21,027 nt of DNA from LH-M37 sp965602855 (GTDB lineage Bacteria; Pseudomonadota; Gammaproteobacteria; SZUA-229): NCBI GenBank assembly GCA_965602855.1, contig CBFCZV010000037.1, forward strand, positions 1 to 21,027, read 5' to 3'. Under the pieces are notes generated by a model. The model was given only the letters and a program-made list of their open reading frames with translations, was not told where the DNA came from and did not search any database. Of this stretch, positions 1 through 7,924 are shown in pieces. Position numbers and translations under genes: made by a program. Each line of letters begins with the position of its first letter. The stretch's first letter is position 1.

Positions 1-4
1 TTCT

Positions 5-34
5 GGCGGTGACCTCAACCGGTCAACGCAACAC
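5..34 (+). repeat. Left terminal inverted repeat of the IS30 element
   Basis: These 30 bases, beginning ggcggtgacc and ending gcaacac, are the exact reverse complement of 1211-1240. It lies beyond the 3' end of the transposase gene and overlaps its last codons (the stop is at 15-17). Confidence 0.95.
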
Positions 35-1175
35 ATGCGTTAAATCGTTCTGCCGGCGTCTCAAATTCTAATGTTTTTCTTGGTCGTTCGTTTAACTGAC
101 GAGCGACTGCATTGAGCTTAGTTTGTGAGTGTACCGCTAAGTCCGTGCCTTTTGGAAAATACTGTCTCAATAAGCGGTTAGTGTTTTCATTTGAACCACG
201 CTGCCACGGACTACGTGGATCACAAAAGTACACATCAATATTCGTTTTCAATGTAAATCGCTTATGATTGGCTAATTCCGAACCTCTATCCCAGGTGAGT
301 GATTTATATAATTCATCAGGCAACTTTTTTGATTGCTTTATTAATGCGGAGACAACGGATTCAGTTGTCTTATCTTTTACCTTAGCCAGCATGACATATC
401 GCGTATGTCGTTCTACTAATGTCGCAATGTAACTGTTATTTGAGCCTGCAATCAGATCGCCTTCCCAATGGCCAGGTACGGCTCTATCTTCCACAGAAGC
501 TGGCCGCTCACTAATGGATACCGCATCTTTAATTTTTCCTAGACCGTCTTTTTTGAGGCTGGCATGTTGAGACCGACGTATCGCTCGTTGTGTTCTGAGA
601 TACTGCTGCAGCTCTTTTTTAAGCACGCCTCGTGTTTGAATGAATAAACTTCGGTAAATAGTTTCGTGCGACACTTGGCTACTCTCATTGTTGGGACAGG
701 TTCTTTTTAGCCATCCCGCTATTTGTTCAGGGGACCAGTTTTTCATGAGCTTTGCCGCCACTTTTCGACTTAGCGATGGGTTAGTCGCGAGTTTACACAA
801 CTTGGGGCGACAGGCCCGATCCCAGGCGGTTTGATCGGCATGTGCAGCTCGATAGTCATCATAACCACCATTGCGTTTAATTTCACGACTGATGGTTGAA
901 GGTGAGCGGTTTAATTGCGACGCGATTGAGCGTAATGATCGCTGACAGACAATGCCTCTTGAAATCTCTTCACGTTCAGAAAGCGTCAGGGCAAGTTTTG
1001 ATCGTACGCGAGGTGCAGGACGAATGCCTCCACTGGGTGACAGTATGCTAAAGATTGAGGATGATTCTCTATCAAATAACCGACCAATTGAACTTTGGGA
1101 TTCGCCCCGTTGCCAGCGATTCCATATTTCATTCTTTTGTTCAGTGGTATATTTTATGCGTGGTCTATAAGCCAT
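15..1175 (-). CDS. IS30-family DDE transposase
   Basis: The 386-residue product should cut and join the ends of the surrounding element. The N-terminal part (about 1-110) carries helix-turn-helix segments typical of IS30 proteins: an initial one ending near GESQSSIGRLF, and a second around LRSIASQLNRSPSTISREI. The C-terminal part is an RNase H-like integrase core. Its catalytic triad is visible as D240 (in HWEGDLIAG), D296 (in LTWDRGSE) and E330 (in QRGSNENTN). The 33 residues between D296 and E330 match the DD(33)E spacing of IS30. The ATG at 1175 has a GGAG Shine-Dalgarno sequence 8 nt upstream. The reading frame is unbroken from start to stop, so the element may still be active. It is on the same strand as the argA-nadC-plsC operon and could be reached by read-through from it. 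Confidence 0.95.
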   Translation of the reverse strand: MAYRPRIKYTTEQKNEIWNRWQRGESQSSIGRLFDRESSSIFSILSPSGGIRPAPRVRSKLALTLSEREEISRGIVCQRSLRSIASQLNRSPSTISREIKRNGGYDDYRAAHADQTAWDRACRPKLCKLATNPSLSRKVAAKLMKNWSPEQIAGWLKRTCPNNESSQVSHETIYRSLFIQTRGVLKKELQQYLRTQRAIRRSQHASLKKDGLGKIKDAVSISERPASVEDRAVPGHWEGDLIAGSNNSYIATLVERHTRYVMLAKVKDKTTESVVSALIKQSKKLPDELYKSLTWDRGSELANHKRFTLKTNIDVYFCDPRSPWQRGSNENTNRLLRQYFPKGTDLAVHSQTKLNAVARQLNERPRKTLEFETPAERFNACVALTG

Positions 1176-1210
1176 TTACAACACTCCATCTTTTTAACTA
1201 AAGATTATAG

Positions 1211-1240
1211 TGTTGCGTTGACCGGTTGAGGTCACCGCCG
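1211..1240 (-). repeat. Right terminal inverted repeat of the IS30 element
   Basis: Perfect 30-bp partner of 5-34. It lies upstream of the transposase gene, immediately outside a minus-strand TATAAT at 1205-1210, so the -35 region of the transposase promoter would fall inside this repeat. Confidence 0.95.
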
Positions 1241-1266
1241 AAAACAGACATTTAGATATAAATGAT

Positions 1267-2022
1267 TTATCTTTTAATTCTTGCATTCTCAACAACCCCC
1301 CTAACCATCCCTTCAGCTTCCCGCGCCAACTCATCCCGCCCCTTCTCACCCGTAGAAATCACATCCAAAAAATGTATCTCAGCACTCAATGTTTTTGCAC
1401 GCAATATATTTGAAAGCGATTCACCCAATGACATATCACCAATAAAATGCGCAGCAGGATGTGCCAGTTGTTTGTGATGTGGATAACGAATGGCAATTGG
1501 CTGGATGTTGCAACCGGCATCGATGGCGCTTTGAATTAATCGACTGTGAAAGCGTTTGATGTTGCCATCGGTGGTGGTGCCTTCGGCGAATAAAATTACA
1601 TTTTGATCTTGCTTGAGGGCATCGGCCATGGTTTGAATGGCTTCCTGTGAGGCGGTTTTTCCGCCTCGGGATATGTAGAGCGTGCCTGCGCGTGATGCCA
1701 GCCAGCCCATGACGGGCATTTTTGCAACTTCGGCTTTGGATAGAAATCGTACGGCAAGAATTCCACCAATGGCGTGGATATCAAACCATGAAATATGGTT
1801 GGCGATGAATAGGGTGGGGCGGTTATCGGGGTTGCCAAAAACCTGAACAGGTATGCCCAATGCCTGTGCTATTTTTTTGTGCCACCAGCAGGTTGCTTTT
1901 GCGCCCAGACTTTGGCGTGGCATGTGACCCTTTTGTAAAAAAGGGGTAAACAAACAGCCTGCAATGATGACCGTAAATAAAAAAGTACTGCGGTAAATAA
2001 TTCGGCTGCTGGTTTTGAACAT
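1267..2022 (-). CDS. Lysophospholipid acyltransferase, PlsC family
   Basis: A 251-residue member of the 1-acyl-sn-glycerol-3-phosphate acyltransferase family, which transfers an acyl chain to a lysophospholipid such as lysophosphatidate at the inner membrane. The catalytic NHX4D motif is H76 to D81 within NHISWFD. The second block, FAEGTTTDG around E147, is the EGT-like substrate-binding motif. A hydrophobic N-terminal segment at about 8-28 probably anchors it. Some PlsC-fold proteins of this size acylate ornithine lipids or other acceptors, so the exact substrate is uncertain and I do not give a symbol. The ATG lies 2 bp after the nadC stop, so translation is probably coupled and the gene is the last of an argA-nadC operon. 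The IS30 element begins 26 bp beyond its stop. Confidence 0.88.
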   Translation of the reverse strand: MFKTSSRIIYRSTFLFTVIIAGCLFTPFLQKGHMPRQSLGAKATCWWHKKIAQALGIPVQVFGNPDNRPTLFIANHISWFDIHAIGGILAVRFLSKAEVAKMPVMGWLASRAGTLYISRGGKTASQEAIQTMADALKQDQNVILFAEGTTTDGNIKRFHSRLIQSAIDAGCNIQPIAIRYPHHKQLAHPAAHFIGDMSLGESLSNILRAKTLSAEIHFLDVISTGEKGRDELAREAEGMVRGVVENARIKR

Positions 2023-2024
2023 TG

Positions 2025-2870
2025 TTAGCTAAAGCGCATAGACAAATCGATGGCTTTTACGTCTTTGGTTAGTGCGCCGGTTGAAATGAAATCAACACCG
2101 GTGAGGGCAATGTCATGGACGGTATCCAGTGTGACATTGCCAGAAGATTCCAGTGGAATTTTGCCGTCGCAGATTTTTACCGCTTCAACCAGTTTCTCGT
2201 TAGTGAAGTTATCCAGTAAAACGCGGTCAGCATTTGCTGCCAGCGCCTGATTTAATTCGTCGATACTTTCAACTTCAACTTCTATCGGCATTTCTGGATT
2301 ATGGAAGCGGGCTTCTTCTATTGCTTGTCCAATGCTGCCGCAGGCCAGTATATGATTTTCCTTGATCAGGATGGCATCGTATAAACCAATGCGATGATTC
2401 TGGCAGCCACCGCAGCTGACAGCATATTTTTGTGCCAGACGAAGACCGGGTATGGTTTTTCGAGTATCGAGTACGACTGCACCAGTGCCAACCACAGCGC
2501 TGGCATACTCTGCTGAAAGGGTGGCGGTTGCAGATAGTGTCTGTAAAAAATTTAGGCCGGCTCTTTCAGCAGAGAGGATTGAACGTGCTGAACCGCTCAG
2601 GCTGCAAATAGATTGTCCTGCTTCCAGGGCATCGCCATCTTCAAAATTCCATTCAATGAGAACTTCATTATCAATTTGGCGAAAGACTTCTTCAAACCAG
2701 TCCATGCCGCAGAGTACGCAGTCTTCACGACTGATTACTGTGGCGATGGCAATTTCATCTTCGGGAATAAGTTGTGCGGTGAGGTCGCCGTCGCCAATGT
2801 CTTCACGAATAGCCATGTGTGCTAATTCTTCGATTGAGCTTTGTGGAACGTGCAATAAAGGGGCGGTCAT
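2025..2870 (-). CDS. nadC: Quinolinate phosphoribosyltransferase (decarboxylating)
   Basis: The 281-residue product converts quinolinate and PRPP to nicotinate mononucleotide, CO2 and pyrophosphate in de novo NAD synthesis in the cytoplasm. The length is normal. The N-terminal domain opens with the characteristic REDIGDGDLTAQLIP stretch. The central signature starts at D135 with DTRKTIPGLR and continues through AVSCGGCQNHRIGLYD to ILIKENH, which supplies the arginine, lysine and histidine residues that bind substrate. Further on are EVEVES, VLLDN, and LESSGNV with FISTGALT. It starts 9 bp after the argA stop without a clear Shine-Dalgarno sequence, so it is probably translated by coupling to argA. 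It is 2 bp from the plsC-like gene. Confidence 0.97.
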   Translation of the reverse strand: MTAPLLHVPQSSIEELAHMAIREDIGDGDLTAQLIPEDEIAIATVISREDCVLCGMDWFEEVFRQIDNEVLIEWNFEDGDALEAGQSICSLSGSARSILSAERAGLNFLQTLSATATLSAEYASAVVGTGAVVLDTRKTIPGLRLAQKYAVSCGGCQNHRIGLYDAILIKENHILACGSIGQAIEEARFHNPEMPIEVEVESIDELNQALAANADRVLLDNFTNEKLVEAVKICDGKIPLESSGNVTLDTVHDIALTGVDFISTGALTKDVKAIDLSMRFS

Positions 2871-2879
2871 AGTGCGAGA

Positions 2880-4214
2880 TCAAGCCAGCGTGTTGTGAAG
2901 GATTTTAGATTTTCGCTGATAGTTGTACAGTGACTGTTTTTCCATCGGTAGCTTTTCCAGCGGCACCTCATTAAAACCACGTTCCAGAAACCAGTGCGTG
3001 GTTTGCGTGGTGAGAGTGAATAACTCGGTGATGTGCTGTTTACGTGATTGCCACTCGATGTGTTCCATTAAATCATTGCCACGACCCTGTTGCTGGTAGT
3101 CGGGATGCACCGCAAGGCAGGCGAGTTCGGCAGCCTTTTCCTCCGGGAATAAAAACAGTGCAGCGCAGGCGATAATCATGCTGTCGCGTTCGATAATGGT
3201 GAAGTTATGGATGTCCAGTTCCAGTTGTTCGAGCGAGCGTTTAACCAGGAAACCCTGTTCTTCCAGTGGGCTGATCAGTTCCATGATGCCGCCGATGTCA
3301 TCGATGGTGGCGGTGCGCAGGCCTTCGTAGTTATCGGCACTGACCAATGTGCCAACACCATCGCGGCTGTAGAGTTCGAGTAACAGGGCACCATCGATTT
3401 CCCGACTAATCATATGTGCGCGAGTAACACCATTGCGGCAGGCATGGGCGGCCTTATTCAAATGAGATTGTGTGACTTTGTCGTACTCAGTTTTCTGGCC
3501 ATGGTTTTCCTGCCACCGCTCGGCCTGTGTGATGTTGAGTTGTTGTAGCAGTTTTCCATCTTTATCGGTGACGCCGTTGTTCTCCATGATGAAGATTAGT
3601 TTATCCGCTCCTAAAGCAATCGCTGTTTCAGTGGCTACATCCTCAGCGCGTAAGTTAAAAGTTTCGCCCGTGGGTGAATAACCGATGGGTGAAACCAGTA
3701 CCACATTATTTTGTTCAAGCTGGTTGATGATGGCTTCAGCGTCCACATTGCGGACATTGCCAGTCTGGCCGAAGTCAACGCCGTCGCGAATACCATAAGG
3801 CTGTGCAGTAATAAAATTTCCTGAAACCACACGAATTGCTGCACCCGCCATTGGCGTATTGGGCAATCCCATAGAAAGCTGGGCTTCGATGGCCATGCGC
3901 ACCTGACCCACGGCCTGCTCTACACCCGGCATATTCTCTGAAGGGGTGATGCGTAGCTCATCTGAGAATGTTGAATCCAGACCTAGGGTGTTTAACTGTT
4001 TTTCAATTTGAGGACGCGCACCGTGCACCAGCACCAGACGGACACCTAGACTACCGAGCAGGGCGATATCGTGAATCAAATGGGCAAAACCGGAGTGATT
4101 GACCGCCTCACCACCAAACAGGATAACAAAGGTGCTGCCACGGTGGGTATGGATATAGGGCGCTGAGGCTCTGAACCAGTCAATATGATCGGAATTTATT
4201 TTATTATTTGCCAT
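2880..4214 (-). CDS. argA: Amino-acid N-acetyltransferase (N-acetylglutamate synthase)
   Basis: Catalyses acetyl-CoA + L-glutamate to N-acetylglutamate, the first step of arginine synthesis. At 444 residues it has the two-domain plan of classical gammaproteobacterial ArgA. An amino-acid-kinase fold spans about 20-285, with FVILFGGEAV at the nucleotide-site position and VLVHGARPQIE. A GNAT acetyltransferase domain spans about 295-435, with the acetyl-CoA loop in HPDYQQQGRGNDLM near 366-385. The kinase-fold domain binds the feedback inhibitor arginine in this family. It is the first gene of a minus-strand operon with nadC and the plsC-like gene. A divergent gene begins 127 bp upstream, so both promoters must lie in 4215-4341. 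I saw no convincing ARG box there. Confidence 0.96.
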   Translation of the reverse strand: MANNKINSDHIDWFRASAPYIHTHRGSTFVILFGGEAVNHSGFAHLIHDIALLGSLGVRLVLVHGARPQIEKQLNTLGLDSTFSDELRITPSENMPGVEQAVGQVRMAIEAQLSMGLPNTPMAGAAIRVVSGNFITAQPYGIRDGVDFGQTGNVRNVDAEAIINQLEQNNVVLVSPIGYSPTGETFNLRAEDVATETAIALGADKLIFIMENNGVTDKDGKLLQQLNITQAERWQENHGQKTEYDKVTQSHLNKAAHACRNGVTRAHMISREIDGALLLELYSRDGVGTLVSADNYEGLRTATIDDIGGIMELISPLEEQGFLVKRSLEQLELDIHNFTIIERDSMIIACAALFLFPEEKAAELACLAVHPDYQQQGRGNDLMEHIEWQSRKQHITELFTLTTQTTHWFLERGFNEVPLEKLPMEKQSLYNYQRKSKILHNTLA

Positions 4215-4341
4215 TTTTTTTCAAGCGGTTAGACCCTAAAGCTACTCGTTAGATTGTAATATACGTGTTTTCGCGTGGCGATTCATTCTTTACAACTAAT
4301 ATTACCGGATTAACAGGAAATATTCCGATTCCAGATTGCTT

Positions 4342-6354
4342 ATGTTTCTTCAAAAGATATTTAATGCTGAACCACTTTCGCCAGTTTGGCAGAAGACAGC
4401 GCGTGGCCTGTTACTGTTTTACCTGGCGAGCGTGTTTGCCTTAACGCTGGCAGGTTTTGTCTTCAAGATTGTTTTCTTCGTCTACAACCGAACCAGTATT
4501 GGTGAAATATCATCGGGCGATGTAACGCATGCCTTGCTCTGGGGTTTGAGGTTTGACCTGGCTTCGGCGGCAATAATCTCCCTGATTATGTGTTTGGTCT
4601 TGTGGCCGTATTATCGAATCAGCCAACGTCGCTCTATTTTCTCGGAAGTAGCAGAAATTTCAGGTCTGGCTAAAAATCTATTTTTGTTAGCACTGCTTGC
4701 GCAAATGTCATTGCAAACCAGTGACGCCATGTATTTTGTCGATGCAGGTCGTCACGTCAGTTACGAAATGCGTGATGCTGTCGCTGATGCTTCGGGTTTG
4801 TTTATGACCGCGTTGACTCAGCATGGTTTCTTTATTCTCGCCAGTATCGTTATCGGTCTGATAACAATGGCAGTGGCTATTCTTATTTTGCGTTACGCTT
4901 TGTCACATACAGCTAATAAATCTGATTTCTCATTGCGCTTTAATTTGCAGTACGAAGCAATACTTTTTCTGATTATTTTTATCTCAGTTGTTCTGGTTCG
5001 TGGCGGCTTTACTGGTTTGCCGCAAAGTGTGATCACCGCTTTTAAAATTGGCGATGCGAAACAGGCTATTGTCGCCATGAACGGCACTTACAGTCTTGTT
5101 TATGGGGTGCTGAATAGTTCCAAGGAAATTCGTCGGGTTCAAGTGACAGTGCCGGAGGGTGTTGATGTTAATGTAACCATGCGTGAGCTTTATCCGCAGC
5201 ATCCGGTTAAAAAAAATAATCAGAATGCTGAAGTAAAACCTTACAATCTTGTTTTTCTTTTTCTAGAAGGCTGGCCAGCAGAGTCGATGGCGAGTTATGG
5301 TTATGATCTGGAAACCACACCATTTTTTGATTCTCTGGTTGAAAAATCTTTAGCACCACTGGGTGTTATTGCGGGTGGAACTCGCACCACCGAAGGCATG
5401 TTTATGACTCTGTGTTCACAGCAAAACCCACTGGGTGGCACTGTGGCGCAATCCAGTCTGCAAAATTTTAAATATGAATGTCTGCCGCATATTCTAAAAG
5501 ACAAGGGCTGGCATACGGCTTTTTTTCAGGGCACGCACGAGGATACCAGCGGTACGGGTGCTTTTGCTCAAAGTCTGGGTATGCTGGATAGTTACGCCAA
5601 GGAGCATATGGAAGCAGGGCGCTATGAGCATAATTTCTGGGGTGCACACGATCCCGATATTTATGATTTTGCATTGGATAAGATCGATGGCATGTCACAG
5701 CCATTTATGGTGGGCATTAATACCAATAGTACTCATGATATAAAATTACCTAAGGGCATTGAACCGCACTTTGATAAACAACGTGGTCGAGACAAAAAAA
5801 ATAATATATTGCACTTTTCTGATCAGGCTCTGGCAGAATTTTTTGAAAATGTAAAAAACAAACCATATTATGAAAATACGATTTTTGTAATATTATCCGA
5901 TCATACCTCAGGTAAGCGAATTAATGCGATGTCACGCTATTTAATACCGGGAATAATCTATTCTGAAAATCTGGTACAGCCAGCTCGGGTTAATCGTTAT
6001 GCATCACAGCGAGATATTGCGCCAACAATTTTTGATCTCCTGAATATTGAACCATCAGTTGCTTTCGCTGGTAAATCATTATACGGCGCAAATTCGGATG
6101 AGTATTTTGCTGAGTATTTTGCTGCGGGTAGTGTTAGCTGGTTGAGTGAAGACTTAATGGTTGAAACAAATGTAGGCTTGCCCGATAGTTTTAAATGCTA
6201 TTCAATTACGGATGGTTTGTTAAAAGCAGAAAAGATGGAATGCGGGGAGCGTGGCGAGCGACTGTCAAAGCAATCGTTAGCATTTACTGCTTATAGTCAG
6301 GATAAGCTGTTTAAAGGAAAGACGAAAAAATTCTATGAGTTTCTGGCTGATTAA
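4342..6354 (+). CDS. LTA synthase-like sulfatase-fold membrane enzyme (phosphoglycerol transferase type)
   Basis: About 670 residues, with N-terminal membrane helices (roughly 25-50, 65-90, 108-128, 150-185, 205-228) followed by a large periplasmic domain of the alkaline phosphatase/sulfatase superfamily. Counting from the alternative TTG at 4336, visible active-site elements are E311 in LFLEGW, the likely nucleophile T351 in GTRTTEG, and D522-H523 in LSDHTSG. The family includes LtaS and the OpgB/MdoB phosphoglycerol transferases. In a Gram-negative host the likely job is moving phosphoglycerol or a similar group from a phospholipid onto a periplasmic or envelope glycan, but the acceptor cannot be told from sequence. 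The start is uncertain: ATG 4342 or TTG 4336, with an AGGAA at 4315-4319 too far away to decide. It is divergent from argA and ends at a hairpin. Confidence 0.85.
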   Translation: MFLQKIFNAEPLSPVWQKTARGLLLFYLASVFALTLAGFVFKIVFFVYNRTSIGEISSGDVTHALLWGLRFDLASAAIISLIMCLVLWPYYRISQRRSIFSEVAEISGLAKNLFLLALLAQMSLQTSDAMYFVDAGRHVSYEMRDAVADASGLFMTALTQHGFFILASIVIGLITMAVAILILRYALSHTANKSDFSLRFNLQYEAILFLIIFISVVLVRGGFTGLPQSVITAFKIGDAKQAIVAMNGTYSLVYGVLNSSKEIRRVQVTVPEGVDVNVTMRELYPQHPVKKNNQNAEVKPYNLVFLFLEGWPAESMASYGYDLETTPFFDSLVEKSLAPLGVIAGGTRTTEGMFMTLCSQQNPLGGTVAQSSLQNFKYECLPHILKDKGWHTAFFQGTHEDTSGTGAFAQSLGMLDSYAKEHMEAGRYEHNFWGAHDPDIYDFALDKIDGMSQPFMVGINTNSTHDIKLPKGIEPHFDKQRGRDKKNNILHFSDQALAEFFENVKNKPYYENTIFVILSDHTSGKRINAMSRYLIPGIIYSENLVQPARVNRYASQRDIAPTIFDLLNIEPSVAFAGKSLYGANSDEYFAEYFAAGSVSWLSEDLMVETNVGLPDSFKCYSITDGLLKAEKMECGERGERLSKQSLAFTAYSQDKLFKGKTKKFYEFLAD

Positions 6355-6382
6355 TAGCAAGGACCCATAAGAGCCCTTGCTA
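6355..6382. terminator. Hairpin between convergent genes
   Basis: tagcaagg (6355-6362) pairs with ccttgcta (6375-6382), leaving a 12-nt loop. It follows the LTA-synthase-like stop directly and lies 12 bp from the convergent DUF2892 stop. There is no good T-run on either side, so it may stabilise 3' ends rather than terminate efficiently. Confidence 0.5.
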
Positions 6383-6394
6383 TGCACATGGATG

Positions 6395-6622
6395 TTATAG
6401 GCTGCATCCAGATTGTTTGTCTTTTAAACCGATGGCGTAAAATATTTTGGTGGCAGGACAGAATCCGGTGAATCCCATCTGAAATAAATTCGCGCCGACG
6501 AAGAAGGTAAGCCACATCCAGCTCATTTCCGTCAGGTTTATCTGACCCATAAGGTGTGCTGTAGTAAGGCTGCCCATGATGACCATGCCTGCAAAAATTC
6601 CGACTAGACTAAAAACTTTCAT
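6395..6622 (-). CDS. Small DUF2892 family inner-membrane protein
   Basis: A 75-residue protein with two hydrophobic segments (about 3-22 and 31-50) and the FTGFCPATKIFYAIG stretch typical of DUF2892 (YgaP-like transmembrane) proteins, including the cysteine of GFCP. The frame is open from 6655, but I choose the internal ATG at 6622: it is preceded by GAGGAA with a 6-nt gap, and the protein then begins MKVFSLVG like its relatives. In other proteins this domain is sometimes fused to or located beside rhodanese sulfurtransferases; no such gene is visible here, and the function is unknown. It lies 55 bp downstream of the DUF389 gene on the same strand and is probably co-transcribed with it. Confidence 0.8.
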   Translation of the reverse strand: MKVFSLVGIFAGMVIMGSLTTAHLMGQINLTEMSWMWLTFFVGANLFQMGFTGFCPATKIFYAIGLKDKQSGCSL

Positions 6623-6677
6623 TTTATCTTCCTCGTGTTGGTTAGTGATTTTCAATATATATCGTCGTCGAGCGAGT

Positions 6678-7667
6678 CTATATGATGTGATGGCGGGTAT
6701 AAATAACTAGCACTAATAAAGTTAGTAATACCAGCCAGATTAGTAAATACAGTTTTTGTGATTGTCGGGCCTTTCTGGCTTCCAGCCAGGTTCTGGGTTT
6801 TATGCCTTTGGCCAGAAAAACAAGTTTGGCGGACAGGTTGATACACACGATATTGACCGCGAGTAACAAGCTTGCACCCAGCGCCAGTGGTAAATTTCCG
6901 ATACTCAGCATTAAACCAATGGCGACCGCGGGGGGCATGAGCGCGACGGCCACCATGACCCCAACCAGTACACCCGAGGTGCCAGTGACCAGTGATAAGG
7001 CAGCGGCTGCACCCGAGGCGAGAGCGATGGCAGTGCCTGCGTAGTTGGCTTCGGTACGCATGAGCACTTCTGATGTTTCAATGGCCAGTGGCCAGATAAA
7101 GCCGATGATGGTTGCGACCAATATGGCAAGAACAACCCCTGAGGTGATGGCCTTGAGTGATTGCCACATCAGTTTTGTTTCACCCAGTGAGCTGCCCAGG
7201 GCAAAGGCGATATTGGGGCCGAGCAAGGGGGCGATGACCATAGCGCCGATGATTACAGCGATGTTGTTTTCGAGCAAGCCGATACTGGCAACGATGGAAG
7301 AGAGCACGACCAGTATGAAAAAATTCTGGTTAAGTTGAGCGCCTTTTTTTACCCGACTAAAAATTTCCTCACGCGATATGGTGGATGAGCCGTTGGCTGG
7401 TTTATCTTTTTCTTTGGTTTCTTTATCACTGCTCAGTGTAGTTTCTACGGGCAGAATGAGAATGCGTGCGCCGGTTGAAGATTGTGTGGCTTCCTGAAGT
7501 TCATCGAGCACACTCTGACGATTTTCAGGGGTGACCAGTAATCGTGCATTGATACGGCCATCTTCATCTGCGCAACCAAACCAGATATCGTCAACCTGAT
7601 GATGTTCAGCGATGACTTTGATGGTGTCGTGATACTGGCTGTCGGCGATGATTTCAATAATTTTCAT
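6678..7667 (-). CDS. DUF389 (TIGR00341-type) multi-pass membrane protein
   Basis: A 329-residue protein. The N-terminal soluble part (about 1-95) has a ferredoxin-like or ACT-like feel (MKIIEIIADSQYHD ... DDIWFGCADEDGRIN). A short polar linker follows, then a membrane domain from about 115 to the end with roughly six to seven helices. The conserved core includes NNIAVIIGAMVIAPLLGP and GVMVAVALMPPAVAIGL, which are hallmark stretches of DUF389. The biochemical role of the family is not established; transport or sensing at the membrane is only a guess. Little room exists for its own promoter: an intrinsic terminator ends about 20 bp upstream of the ATG, so expression may depend on read-through of the upstream RNA unit (7689-7918). 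The Shine-Dalgarno sequence is poor. Confidence 0.88.
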   Translation of the reverse strand: MKIIEIIADSQYHDTIKVIAEHHQVDDIWFGCADEDGRINARLLVTPENRQSVLDELQEATQSSTGARILILPVETTLSSDKETKEKDKPANGSSTISREEIFSRVKKGAQLNQNFFILVVLSSIVASIGLLENNIAVIIGAMVIAPLLGPNIAFALGSSLGETKLMWQSLKAITSGVVLAILVATIIGFIWPLAIETSEVLMRTEANYAGTAIALASGAAAALSLVTGTSGVLVGVMVAVALMPPAVAIGLMLSIGNLPLALGASLLLAVNIVCINLSAKLVFLAKGIKPRTWLEARKARQSQKLYLLIWLVLLTLLVLVIYTRHHII

Positions 7668-7688
7668 AGCTGTTGATTATGCTGAGAT

Positions 7689-7918
7689 AAAAAAGGCGAC
7701 TTTCATAAAGAAAGTCGCCTTATAGTTTTACTCCTGCCTCCTGGCTTATTATTTTTAGTGTCCATAACTGGTGGATCTTATTTCTTATTGATCAAGCTCT
7801 TTTCCTGACATTGAATATGTCGGTTCAACATATGCTCCTTTGTGATGCATAAATTATTAATCCAATGCATCTAATATGTTCGCTCTGGCCTATAGTAGTG
7901 GAAGCGCATTTTATTATG
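7689..7918 (-). ncRNA. Candidate structured small RNA or attenuating leader, about 230 nt
   Basis: Defined by a near-consensus minus-strand promoter (7925-7954) and an intrinsic terminator (7693-7721). Visible secondary structure: a short 5' hairpin (cgcat 7905-7909 with atgcg 7916-7920); a 7-bp hairpin (7844-7850 with 7865-7871) that displays a GGA in its 14-nt loop; two mutually exclusive hairpins built from ATATGT/ACATAT or TTGAA/TTCAA around 7806-7832; and a mini-stem GCC-AGGA-GGC at 7736-7745. Six GGA trinucleotides occur (complements at 7861, 7836, 7803, 7761, 7739, 7732), several as AGGA. A 17-codon ORF (7831-7778) follows an AAGGAG, but with only a 3-nt gap. I recognise no known RNA family. 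It could act in trans, or in cis on DUF389 through terminator read-through. Confidence 0.55.
7693..7721 (-). terminator. Strong intrinsic terminator upstream of the DUF389 gene
   Basis: Perfect 12-bp stem (7693-7704 with 7710-7721) and a 5-nt loop. Read on the minus strand it is followed by six consecutive T (7694-7689, overlapping the stem base), a textbook rho-independent terminator. On the plus strand no comparable T-run follows. No protein gene precedes it on the minus strand, so it must end an RNA transcript started near 7918. Confidence 0.85.
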
Positions 7919-7924
7919 CGGGCA

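Larger units (their letters stand above)
5..1240 (-). mobile_element. Complete IS30-family insertion sequence
   Basis: A 1236-bp element bounded by perfect 30-bp inverted repeats (5-34 and 1211-1240) that encloses one intact transposase gene on the minus strand. Length, single ORF and repeat size fit the IS30 family. The bases just outside the repeats do not form an obvious short direct repeat (left flank tct, right flank gaa), so the target-site duplication is lost, or the true termini lie a base or two away, or the ends came from recombination. The left end lies only 4 bp inside the window, so the left flank cannot be judged well. The right end is 26 bp downstream of the plsC-like stop codon, so the insertion spared that gene but probably displaced its terminator. 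A minus-strand TATAAT (1205-1210) sits at the inner edge of the right repeat and probably serves as the transposase -10 box. Confidence 0.93.

Noticed and set aside
4215..4335. ARG box (ArgR operator) upstream of argA
   Set aside because: gattcattctttac looks vaguely like a half operator, but no second half or palindrome of the right form is present.
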